DNA of 64,000 bases from Sphingobacteriales bacterium (GTDB taxonomy: Bacteria; Bacteroidota; Bacteroidia; Chitinophagales; CAIOSU01). The position numbers were made by a program, and so were the translations under genes. Position 1 is the first letter of the stretch. Each line of letters begins with the position of its first letter. The notes below the pieces were generated by a model. It ran no database searches. It had not been told where the DNA came from and was given only the letters and a program-made list of their open reading frames with translations. This document shows positions 47,357-56,275 of the stretch, one piece after another. The stretch is taken from NCBI GenBank assembly GCA_027486795.1, contig JAIXOI010000016.1, positions 1 through 64,000 of the forward strand, given 5' to 3'.

Positions 47357-48694
47357 CTACAAATGCGCCTTCAAAGCTTCTAAGTCGGCTTCTATTTTAT
47401 GTGCCAATTTCGGCAGGTGTTGCAGGCTGGCCAATGCTTCCGGTATTTCTACCTTATTGCCGGTAGCTTCTTCTACTACTTCAATAAACTTGGCAGGGTG
47501 AGCCGTTTCTAAGAAAATGCCAATGGCTGGTTCGGTTTGCAAGTATTGTTTCAAGGCTAAATAGCCAATTGCTCCGTGAGGGTCGGTTAGGTAACCAGTA
47601 CGTTGCTGTGTTTCATTTACAGCGAACTTGGTCTCGGCATCCGTTATGGCATAGCCCACCAAGTCGTTGGCCAAGGCATCATGGTCGTTATTATACAAAT
47701 CCATCATGCGGGCAAAGTTGCTCGGGTTGCCTACATCCATAGCATTGCTGCATGTAGCTACCGATGGGCGGGGGGTATATGTCCCAGTTTGCAGGTATTG
47801 AGGCACCACATCGTTGGCATTGGTGGCGGCCACAAATCGGTGGATAGGTAAGCCCATACGCTTGGCGATAAGACCAGCCGAAATATTGCCAAAGTTGCCC
47901 GACGGAACACAAACCACTACCTTATCATCTTTACCTGCTGGCAATTGGCTCCAGGCATAATGGTAGTAAAAGCTTTGAGGTACCAAGCGGGCAATGTTGA
48001 TGCTATTGGCGGAGGTAAGGTTGACACGTTTGTTAAGTTCTTCATCGGCAAAGGCCAATTTTACGAGCGCTTGGCAATCATCGAAACTGCCATTGACTTC
48101 TAGGGCGGTAATATTTTGCCCTAAGGTTGTCAATTGCTTTTCTTGCAACGGGCTCACTTTACCGCTAGGGTATAAAATCACCACCCTTATACCGGGTACA
48201 TTTAAGAAGCCATGCGCTACCGCACTACCAGTGTCGCCGCTGGTTGCTACAAGCACAGTTACTTCTTGGTCTTCGTCTTTAAGAAAATGACCTAGTAACC
48301 TAGCCATAAACCTAGCCCCAACATCTTTAAACGCTAAGGTAGGGCCGTGGAATAACTCTAAGCTATAAATGTCACTCTCAACTTCAACCAACGGTATCGG
48401 GAAATTTAGACTATCCTCCACTATTCGCTTCAAATCGATCAGTTCCAAATCGTTGCGGAACAAGGCCCAAGCCACTTTCAAGGCAATCTCATCAAAGGGT
48501 AGGCCCTTAAGGTTTGCGTAAAACGTTTCTGGCAATACCGGAATCTGCTGGGGCATATACAAACCCTTATCGGGCGCTTGTCCACTAGTAACTGCCTGCT
48601 TAAGTGTGGCGTGGTGGCCACGGTTGTTGGTTGAATAGTAATACATGGTAATGCAAAGATGTAAAAAATGGCATTGCAAGGAGCCTGTTGCCAA
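47357..48694 (-). CDS. thrC: Threonine synthase
   Basis: YYSTNNRGHHATLKQAVTSGQAPDKGLYMP, ELFHGPTLAFKDVGARFMARLL, VATSGDTGSAVAHGF, VPSGNFGNISAGLIAKRMGLP. Start likely MYYYSTNN. Confidence 0.95.
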   Translation of the reverse strand: MATGSLQCHFLHLCITMYYYSTNNRGHHATLKQAVTSGQAPDKGLYMPQQIPVLPETFYANLKGLPFDEIALKVAWALFRNDLELIDLKRIVEDSLNFPIPLVEVESDIYSLELFHGPTLAFKDVGARFMARLLGHFLKDEDQEVTVLVATSGDTGSAVAHGFLNVPGIRVVILYPSGKVSPLQEKQLTTLGQNITALEVNGSFDDCQALVKLAFADEELNKRVNLTSANSINIARLVPQSFYYHYAWSQLPAGKDDKVVVCVPSGNFGNISAGLIAKRMGLPIHRFVAATNANDVVPQYLQTGTYTPRPSVATCSNAMDVGNPSNFARMMDLYNNDHDALANDLVGYAITDAETKFAVNETQQRTGYLTDPHGAIGYLALKQYLQTEPAIGIFLETAHPAKFIEVVEEATGNKVEIPEALASLQHLPKLAHKIEADLEALKAHL

Positions 48695-48760
48695 TTAGAA
48701 GATGAGAAATTCTTCAGTTTCAATCAACACGACCAACTTGGTGGATAATGGCTCAAAGGT

Positions 48761-49522
48761 TCACTGGTCCAGCCAAAGTTTAAAATCGGCAACTCGTTCT
48801 CGGCTAACAAAACTATCATCCAGATGATTTTCTTGGTGCAAGTCTAGTTTCAACCTACCATTAAAATGCGGGTGTATTTTCTTAATTGATTCCAAGTGAA
48901 TCAATAATTTTCGACTTACCCTAAAAAACAGTTTTGGGTCTAGAACTGATTGCAGTTGCTCTAGGGTTTGGTCTACCAAATGCTTTTTACCCTCCTTAGT
49001 AATGGCCATTACCACCCCTTGGTCGGCAAAAAAGTAGACCACCTCTGCCACCTGCAGGTAAGCCAGTGTTTGGCCAGTTTTTATTAGTAAGCGCTCTTTG
49101 TACTCGGGCCTGCGCATAGCTTGCAACAGTTGCTCAATACCTGCTCTGTCGTATTGCTGCGGCGCTTGAAAATACTTTCGGTATTTGTCCATCGCCTGAT
49201 TAAACTCCGAGGGCTCTATTGGCTTCAATAGATAGTCGACACTATTCAGCTTAAATGCTTTTAGCATGTAGTCGTCGTAGGCGGTGGTAAATATTACTGG
49301 GGCGGTTACTTCTGCTTGAATAAAAATATCAAAGCTCACCCCATCGGCCAACTGGATATCTAAAAATAGTAAATCGGGGTGCTTAAAGGTACGCAACCAC
49401 TTAACTGCCGCTTCAACACTATCTAGCACATCTAGCACCTCAATATTGCCATCATATGCATTTATAAGCCGTTGCAGCTGTTTAGCTGCTGGCGCCTCAT
49501 CTTCTATTATTAAAACCTTCAT
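48761..49522 (-). CDS. LytTR-type response regulator
   Basis: MKVLIIEDEAPAAKQLQRLI, LLFLDIQLADGVSFDIF, YLLKPIEP and C-terminal LytTR region (FFRVSRKLLIHLESIKKIHPHFNGRL). Confidence 0.93.
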   Translation of the reverse strand: MKVLIIEDEAPAAKQLQRLINAYDGNIEVLDVLDSVEAAVKWLRTFKHPDLLFLDIQLADGVSFDIFIQAEVTAPVIFTTAYDDYMLKAFKLNSVDYLLKPIEPSEFNQAMDKYRKYFQAPQQYDRAGIEQLLQAMRRPEYKERLLIKTGQTLAYLQVAEVVYFFADQGVVMAITKEGKKHLVDQTLEQLQSVLDPKLFFRVSRKLLIHLESIKKIHPHFNGRLKLDLHQENHLDDSFVSRERVADFKLWLDQ

Positions 49523-50574
49523 GCAGAAGCTGCTTTGTTTATTAAAGGCAATGCCACTATAAAGGCATTAGTGCTTACTATAGTCTCTACCTCTCTGCCA
49601 CTTGCAAACAAGTATCGGTGGCTAATGTTTTTTAGGCCGGTACCTGTTGAGTCCATTACTTGGTGTTTCAATTGCAAGTTGTTGCGTACCACAATTGTTT
49701 GGTCGTCTTTGCCTACGGAAATTTCAATATGTAGGGGTTTTTCTGTTGAAACTATGTTGTGTTTCATAGCATTTTCTAGGAGCATTTGCAGGCTTAATGG
49801 CACTACTTGGTGCTCCATTAAGTGTTCGGGTAGAGAAAGTTTTATTATCAAGTTATCTCCAAAGCGTATTTTTTGTAAGAAGATATACGAGTTCAAAAAA
49901 TCTAGTTCTTCGCTTAAGGTTATCAGCTCACGGTCTTTTATTTCTAAAATATAACGGTATACTTTGCTCATTTTTCTAACAAATTCTACAGCCACCTCTT
50001 TATTGTCAGGTATTATGGATACTAAGGTGTTGAGGCTATTGAACAGAAAGTGGGGGTTCACTTGGTTTTTAAGGGTTTCTAGTTGCGATTGGACCATCTC
50101 ACGTTTCAGTTGTTCCGTTTCGGCCACCGAGCGCATATACCGTTTCATGAAATATATGGCCTCATAAATGGCAATAACCAACATACTGCTGAACAGACTT
50201 GCTGACAAGCCTCCGATTGTATTGCTATAAATTTGGGAGGGATCATTTTTAAGGAAGTAACAAATTAGGGGGTCGAGGATTAGAAATACGGACGAAGAAA
50301 ACAAAACGGTATTAATCAACTGCCAAGTAAGTCTTTTGGCTTCATCGCCTACCTTGCTGAAACGCAAACGGCCTATTATCATTAATTGCCTATTGCCCTC
50401 CCAAAGTATTAAGGTAAAAAACAGCGAAACAACAAAGCTGATGGCATACATAATGAGCCCTTCTTCAAAACGCTCATTAAGAAAAATGATGGGTGTGGCA
50501 AAGGCCACAATGGGCACGCCGAAAATGCGTGCCCAGTTGTCGTTAAAGCCTAATGTTTCTTCGTGCTTGTTCAT
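49519..50574 (-). CDS. LytS/YehU-type sensor histidine kinase
   Basis: QLETLKNQVNPHFLFNSLNTLVSII (HisKA_7TM-independent His_kinase motif) and SLQMLLENAMKHN; 4-bp overlap with the response regulator gene. Confidence 0.93.
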   Translation of the reverse strand: MNKHEETLGFNDNWARIFGVPIVAFATPIIFLNERFEEGLIMYAISFVVSLFFTLILWEGNRQLMIIGRLRFSKVGDEAKRLTWQLINTVLFSSSVFLILDPLICYFLKNDPSQIYSNTIGGLSASLFSSMLVIAIYEAIYFMKRYMRSVAETEQLKREMVQSQLETLKNQVNPHFLFNSLNTLVSIIPDNKEVAVEFVRKMSKVYRYILEIKDRELITLSEELDFLNSYIFLQKIRFGDNLIIKLSLPEHLMEHQVVPLSLQMLLENAMKHNIVSTEKPLHIEISVGKDDQTIVVRNNLQLKHQVMDSTGTGLKNISHRYLFASGREVETIVSTNAFIVALPLINKAASA

Positions 50575-50592
50575 AAAGGGTGTATCCCAAAG

Positions 50593-52953
50593 TTAAAATA
50601 AGATACGGTATTGTATATCGGGGAAAAACCCAATTTGGTATATCGTGTTCAGTTCGCCAGTGCGCGCATTAAATTCTCTACTAAATACATTTTGCCTTGC
50701 AGTAAGGTTTTGCAAGTCGACAGAGAATTTTTGGGTGGCGCGTTTGCCTTGGAAGGTATAGGTAATTTTAAAGTCCCAACGGAAGTAAAGATTGTTGCGC
50801 TCCTCGAACGCCCTGCTGTTATCATAAACAGCGTATCCTTGCGCTCTCGATGCCGTTAAATCAATTGGGGTGTAACGTTGCCCACCTGCTATTGCAAACT
50901 TGGTATCGAAACCGATAGTATGTTTCTTCTTTATCTTAAATTCTTTACCGCCTAAAACATTGAAGACATAATTGCTATTGAAAGTCGTATTGCGCCATTC
51001 TTTATCGCTGGCCTCATATTTAGAGTCGAACAACGAAGCGGTTACCAAAAAGTAATAGCCTTGGCCAAAGAATTTTTCTAGGGTGAGCTCCAGCCCATAG
51101 TTATAGCCACGGCCATTGTTGACCAAACTATCATATGGCTCTATGCCAAAGCCCGAGCCTTGGTTCATTAGCGATACGGCGCTTGGCATTTGTTCTACAG
51201 CTGCATTGGTTAAATATTGGCCATATATTTCGGCCTTGAAACGGAAGTTTTTCCCTATCAAATTGTCATAGCCAATTACTAGTTGGCTGCTGCGCAAAAA
51301 GTCTAGGTCTTCGTTGGTACGGGCACTGGTGCCATCGGAGTAATTGGTTTCTACATAATATGATTGCAATGGCTGTATTTGGCTATGCAAACCAACACCA
51401 ACACTTATGCTTTGGGTGGGTTTAAACTGGTATCTTAAATTGGCTCTCGGCTCGGCTATCCATTTGTTATTCAGGAAAAACTGTTGGTAGTGCACACCAC
51501 TATTCAGGGTCAGTTTGTCGTTGAACCGATGTTGCCATTGTGCATAGGCTTGCAGCAATGGCGCTATGCCTTTATAATCTTGCACTGGAAAATAAGTATT
51601 TTCTGCAACGAGCTGAATGTTCCTTAAGCGTAAATCGTACAAATCAAATTGAACGCCAGCTTTAACTTGGTTTTTGGCATTGAATTTTTTATTGAACTGG
51701 TATCCAGCTGTATATTTTAATTGACTAAACTTTAGATCATCGGTTTCGGTAGGGCTGTTGTCAACAATACTCAACGAATCTCTGCTGAAAGTGGTACGCC
51801 ATGCCGAAGCGGCCAAAAAGATTTTGCCAGAAGTATTGTCGTTGTAAAAATAGGTATGTGATAGACCAACCACGCCCATATCGCTCCCAGCTCGGCTATC
51901 TTCGCCTTGCGATGAATAGAAGTTATCGCCTTCTGCCAATTCACTGTCTAAAAACTCAATGTAGCTTTTGCCAGCAAGGGCAAACAAAGTGAATTTACCT
52001 GCTTTTTTGGTTGGGGCGTTTATTTTGACCGTCAAATCCTGATACTGTGGTATGGCTGCACCAGTGCCGAAGTTGATACCTATAGCGCTTAACAAACCTA
52101 GTGTGGAATATCGGTAATTAACTATAAATGAGGCTTTGCTTTTTTTGCTAAAAGGTCCTTCTGCTCCAAATTCAAAGCCATTGAAACCAATTTGCCCCAA
52201 AAACTCATACTTCTCATTGTTGCCGTTGCGCAGTTGTAGGTCAAACACTCCTGCCGATGCATTGCCATATTCTGCGGGGAAGGCCCCAGTTAAAAAGTCA
52301 GAGTTTTTGAGGTTATTGGTGTTTAGCATGGTTACTGGGCCACCAGTGGTACCTAAGGTGCCAAAATGGTTAGGGCTCGGTATATCAATGCCATCTAGTC
52401 GCCAAAGTACGCCACTTGGAGAGTTTCCACGTATAATGATGTCGTTCCGGTCGTCGCTTGCACCGCTAACACCAGCAAAATTTTGCGCCATACGGCTAGG
52501 GTCGCTTCTAGTGCCGCTATATTTATTGGCTTCTACCATACTCAGGGTTCGGGAGCTAACGGTGGCCATATCGTTCAGGGCTTTATCTTTGTCAGGAGCT
52601 GCTGTTATCACAACTTCGTCAACGCGCTTTACTTGCTCAACCAATTTTACATCAATCACTAATTCTTTGGCGGAGTTTACTTCAAGGTTGGCCAAAGTAA
52701 TGGTTTCGTAGCCAAGGTAGCTTACCTGCAGCGTAACCCTGCCAACTGGCACGTTTTCAAGTTTGTATGCCCCGTCAAAATCAGTAATGGTGCCATTTAG
52801 TGGGTTGCTACCAAGCACCACTATGGTTACCCCTGGCACTGGGCTTTGGCTTTGGGCATCGGTAATGATACCCCTAATGGTTTGGGTACCTTGAGCCAAA
52901 ATGCCATGAGCAAAGAATAAAAAAAGAATGAGGGAAGAGAAGGTAGTTTTCAT
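50593..52953 (-). CDS. TonB-dependent outer-membrane receptor with N-terminal carboxypeptidase-regulatory-like domain
   Basis: QTIRGIITDAQSQSPVPGVTIVVLGSNPLNGTITDFDGAYKLENVPVGRVTLQVSYLGYE and plug NDIIIRGNSPSGVLWRLDGIDIPSPNHFG; beta-barrel C-terminus. Confidence 0.93.
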   Translation of the reverse strand: MKTTFSSLILFLFFAHGILAQGTQTIRGIITDAQSQSPVPGVTIVVLGSNPLNGTITDFDGAYKLENVPVGRVTLQVSYLGYETITLANLEVNSAKELVIDVKLVEQVKRVDEVVITAAPDKDKALNDMATVSSRTLSMVEANKYSGTRSDPSRMAQNFAGVSGASDDRNDIIIRGNSPSGVLWRLDGIDIPSPNHFGTLGTTGGPVTMLNTNNLKNSDFLTGAFPAEYGNASAGVFDLQLRNGNNEKYEFLGQIGFNGFEFGAEGPFSKKSKASFIVNYRYSTLGLLSAIGINFGTGAAIPQYQDLTVKINAPTKKAGKFTLFALAGKSYIEFLDSELAEGDNFYSSQGEDSRAGSDMGVVGLSHTYFYNDNTSGKIFLAASAWRTTFSRDSLSIVDNSPTETDDLKFSQLKYTAGYQFNKKFNAKNQVKAGVQFDLYDLRLRNIQLVAENTYFPVQDYKGIAPLLQAYAQWQHRFNDKLTLNSGVHYQQFFLNNKWIAEPRANLRYQFKPTQSISVGVGLHSQIQPLQSYYVETNYSDGTSARTNEDLDFLRSSQLVIGYDNLIGKNFRFKAEIYGQYLTNAAVEQMPSAVSLMNQGSGFGIEPYDSLVNNGRGYNYGLELTLEKFFGQGYYFLVTASLFDSKYEASDKEWRNTTFNSNYVFNVLGGKEFKIKKKHTIGFDTKFAIAGGQRYTPIDLTASRAQGYAVYDNSRAFEERNNLYFRWDFKITYTFQGKRATQKFSVDLQNLTARQNVFSREFNARTGELNTIYQIGFFPDIQYRILF

Positions 52954-53214
52954 ACAGGCTTTTTAGATTTTCGGTAGCGAATATCTCAAGCCCGCGAGTA
53001 ATACACTATTTAAAAATTACGAATGGCATTTTATTGAAGGTGAGTGGCATTATTTGGAGATGAATAGCATAGGGGTAAAAGCAAAAATGTTAGACTTATT
53101 AATTGATCTCGTTTAAAACGAGACTACTTACCACTCAAAAAAAAGAGAGGAGTCTCAAAATGCAATTGTAAACCACCAACCATTGCACCCTGAAACTCCC
53201 ATCATGAATTCTTA

Positions 53215-55848
53215 CTATTCGGCAGCTATTTTGTCTGAATTTTTGATTTTTTCGTTGCGGAAGAAAATTACGCCATCCACTTCATCTATAATAACACGCT
53301 CCTTAGGGTTAATGTTCCCGGCTAAAAGCATTTTGGCCAAGTCGTTAACCAAACCTTTTTGTATCACCCTTTTCAAAGGCCTTGCTCCATATTGCGGATC
53401 GAAACCTTCTTTGGCCAGATAATCGAGCGCATGCGAGGTTACGTCTATCTCTACGCCTCGCTCGGCAAGGTTTTTCTTCAAGGCAGCCACGTGCATTTTT
53501 ACAATTTCGCGTATGTTGCCTTTGCCCAATGGGTTAAACATCAGCACCTCATCCACACGGTTCAAGAACTCCGGTTTCAAGGTTCGGCGCAGTTGCTCCA
53601 TTACCTGTGCTTTGGTTATGGCAGCTACTTCAGCCATGTTATCATCGTTTATACCCTCAAAGTTTTCGGTGATGATTTCCGAACCCATGTTGCTAGTCAT
53701 GATAACGATGCAGTTTTTGAAGTTGGCTATACGGCCTTTATTGTCCGTTAAGCGGCCTTCATCAAGCACTTGTAGTAGTATGTTAAACACATCAGGGTGA
53801 GCTTTCTCAATCTCATCTAGCAGCACTACGCTGTATGGTTTGCGGCGCACGGCCTCAGTCAATTGACCACCTTCGTCATAGCCCACATACCCTGGAGGGG
53901 CACCCACCAAGCGGCTCACCGAGTGGCGCTCTTGGTACTCGCTCATATCAATGCGGGTAATCAGGTTTTCGTCGTCAAACAAGTACTCCGCCAAGGCGCG
54001 GGCCAACTCGGTTTTACCTACGCCAGTGGTACCCAAAAAGATAAACGAACCAATAGGTTTGCGCGGGTCTTGCAACCCTGAGCGGCTACGGCGAATGGCA
54101 TCGGCCACCGCTTCAATAGCCTCGTCCTGGCCAACCACACGCTCGCGCAGTTCATCCTCTAGGTGCAATAGCTTTTCGCGTTCGCTTTGTAGCATGCGGG
54201 TTACAGGTATGCCTGTCCATTTGGCTACAATAGCGGCTATGTCTTCGGCATCTACTTCTTCCTTCATCAATCGCTGACCGCTATCCATGTCATGCAGTTG
54301 TTGCTCCATCTTTTTCAGGGCATCTTCCGCAGTTTTTATCTTGCCATAGCGCAGCTCAGCTACCTTACCGAAATCTCCGGCACGTTCGGCTTGTTCAGCC
54401 TCTAGCTTATAGTTTTCCACCTGCTGTTTCACGGCCTGTATGCCATCCACCACATCTTTTTCGGCTTGCCACTTTGCTTTTATCTCGTTGCGGTCTTCGC
54501 TAAGGTTGGCAATCTGTTTAGTCAGTTGCTCCAACTTGGCATCATCTTTCTCGCGTTTGATGGCTTCGCGCTCAATTTCCAGTTGCTTAATGCGGCGTTC
54601 TAGCTCATCCAACTCCTCGGGCAAACTGTCCATTTCTAATCGCAGTTTGGCGGCGGCTTCGTCCATTAAGTCAATGGCTTTATCGGGCAAAAAGCGGTCA
54701 GTAATATAGCGGTGCGAAAGTTCTACGGCAGCCAAAATGGCTTCGTCTTTTATGCGCACTTTATGGTGCGTTTCGTAGCGTTCTTTTAGCCCGCGCAAAA
54801 TGCTCACCGCATCCTCCACGTTCGGCTCATCAATCATTACCTTCTGGAAACGGCGTTCTAGCGCCTTATCTTTCTCAAAGTACTTTTGGTACTCGTTTAA
54901 GGTAGTGGCACCCACGGCACGCAGCTCCCCGCGGGCTAGGGCAGGCTTTAATATATTAGCGGCATCCATGGCACCATCGCCGCCACCGGCACCCACAAGG
55001 GTATGTATCTCGTCAATAAACAGAATAATTTGCCCATTGCTATCAATCACCTCTTTGGTTACGGCTTTTAGGCGTTCTTCAAACTCACCTTTGTATTTGG
55101 CACCCGCTATCAGCGATCCCATATCTAAGGCGTATATCACTTTACTCTTCAGGTTTTCGGGTATATCGCCATTTACTATACGGTGGGCAATACCCTCTGC
55201 AATGGCGGTTTTACCCACACCCGGTTCGCCTACTAGCATGGGGTTGTTCTTGGTTCGACGGCTCAAAATGTGCAGCACGCGGCGTATCTCCTCATCACGT
55301 CCAATTACAGGGTCTAATTTGCCGCTTTGGGCAGCCTTGTTCAGGTTGTTGGCGTACTTATCTAGCGCATTGTATTTGCTTTCGGCGGTTTGGTCGGTTA
55401 CCTTGCTGCCTTTGCGCAGGTCGGCGATAGCGGCTTTTAGGCCTTTCTCTTCTACACCCGAGTCTTTCATTAGCCCCGCGATGGTATCGTTGCCCGCCAA
55501 TAGCGCCAATATGAGGTGCTCCACGCTCACAAATTCGTCCTTAAACTCCTTCATATAGTCTTGCGCCTTCATCATGGTGCGGTTAGCGCCATTGCTCATG
55601 TATTCGCCACCAGAAGCACCGCCGCTTACTTTGGGCAATTTTGCCAATTGCTCATCTACCTTGGTAGTAAGCAAGTTGATGTTTACATTAAGTTTCTTAA
55701 AAAGGAAGCCCACTACGTTTTCATCCACCAACAACAAGGCTTTCAGCAGGTGGGCATTTTCAATGCTTTGGTGCTGAGCGCTAAATGCCAGTTGCTGGGC
55801 TTTTTGCACGGCCTCTTGGGCCTTGATGGTAAAGTTGTTTAAATTCAT
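53215..55848 (-). CDS. clpB: ATP-dependent chaperone ClpB
   Basis: Two Walker A motifs ([27 protein letters not shown]), Clp N-domain, coiled-coil and [15 protein letters not shown]. Confidence 0.97.
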   Translation of the reverse strand: MNLNNFTIKAQEAVQKAQQLAFSAQHQSIENAHLLKALLLVDENVVGFLFKKLNVNINLLTTKVDEQLAKLPKVSGGASGGEYMSNGANRTMMKAQDYMKEFKDEFVSVEHLILALLAGNDTIAGLMKDSGVEEKGLKAAIADLRKGSKVTDQTAESKYNALDKYANNLNKAAQSGKLDPVIGRDEEIRRVLHILSRRTKNNPMLVGEPGVGKTAIAEGIAHRIVNGDIPENLKSKVIYALDMGSLIAGAKYKGEFEERLKAVTKEVIDSNGQIILFIDEIHTLVGAGGGDGAMDAANILKPALARGELRAVGATTLNEYQKYFEKDKALERRFQKVMIDEPNVEDAVSILRGLKERYETHHKVRIKDEAILAAVELSHRYITDRFLPDKAIDLMDEAAAKLRLEMDSLPEELDELERRIKQLEIEREAIKREKDDAKLEQLTKQIANLSEDRNEIKAKWQAEKDVVDGIQAVKQQVENYKLEAEQAERAGDFGKVAELRYGKIKTAEDALKKMEQQLHDMDSGQRLMKEEVDAEDIAAIVAKWTGIPVTRMLQSEREKLLHLEDELRERVVGQDEAIEAVADAIRRSRSGLQDPRKPIGSFIFLGTTGVGKTELARALAEYLFDDENLITRIDMSEYQERHSVSRLVGAPPGYVGYDEGGQLTEAVRRKPYSVVLLDEIEKAHPDVFNILLQVLDEGRLTDNKGRIANFKNCIVIMTSNMGSEIITENFEGINDDNMAEVAAITKAQVMEQLRRTLKPEFLNRVDEVLMFNPLGKGNIREIVKMHVAALKKNLAERGVEIDVTSHALDYLAKEGFDPQYGARPLKRVIQKGLVNDLAKMLLAGNINPKERVIIDEVDGVIFFRNEKIKNSDKIAAE

Positions 55849-55856
55849 GTTTTTAG

Positions 55857-55884
55857 TTTCGAGTTACGGGTTGCGAGTTACGAG
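55857..55884. repeat. 14-bp tandem repeat, 2 units (TTTCGAGTTACGGG / TTGCGAGTTACGAG)
   Basis: Direct reading; lies 9 bp upstream of the clpB start. Confidence 0.75.
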
Positions 55885-56162
55885 TTGATAATCCGCGGTA
55901 CGTTAAATTAGTCAACAAATGCCGTACCGAGCCGAATAAAGACATGATTAATGTCAATATGTCATATAATTTTAAATTGTTTGGACTAGTTGACAGGTGG
56001 AAGTGGGTTGGGGAGGTCGTTTTGGCGGAAATTTTATGCGGTAGCTAGTGTGTCATCCTGAGCCTGTCGAAGGGTGCGCGCGATTGCTTGCCCGCCGAAG
56101 CTTTTCGCGGAGGTGGGAATGTTGAGGCGGGTAGGGGAGTTGAGGTCAATATATGCTCTCGT

Positions 56163-56212
56163 GCGTCTGGAGACGCTGTGTTCGTTTCATCCTCGTCTGA
56201 AATAAGACGAGG
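56163..56212. repeat. Paired palindromes: GCGTCT-GG-AGACGC and CCTCGTCT-GAAATA-AGACGAGG
   Basis: Perfect 6-bp and 8-bp inverted repeats separated by TGTGTTCGTTTCAT. Confidence 0.85.
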
Positions 56213-56275
56213 ACGATTGGGGGGGGTGTTGTAATAATATTTAAGTTTTATTTTTATATTTTCATATAAAAAGAC

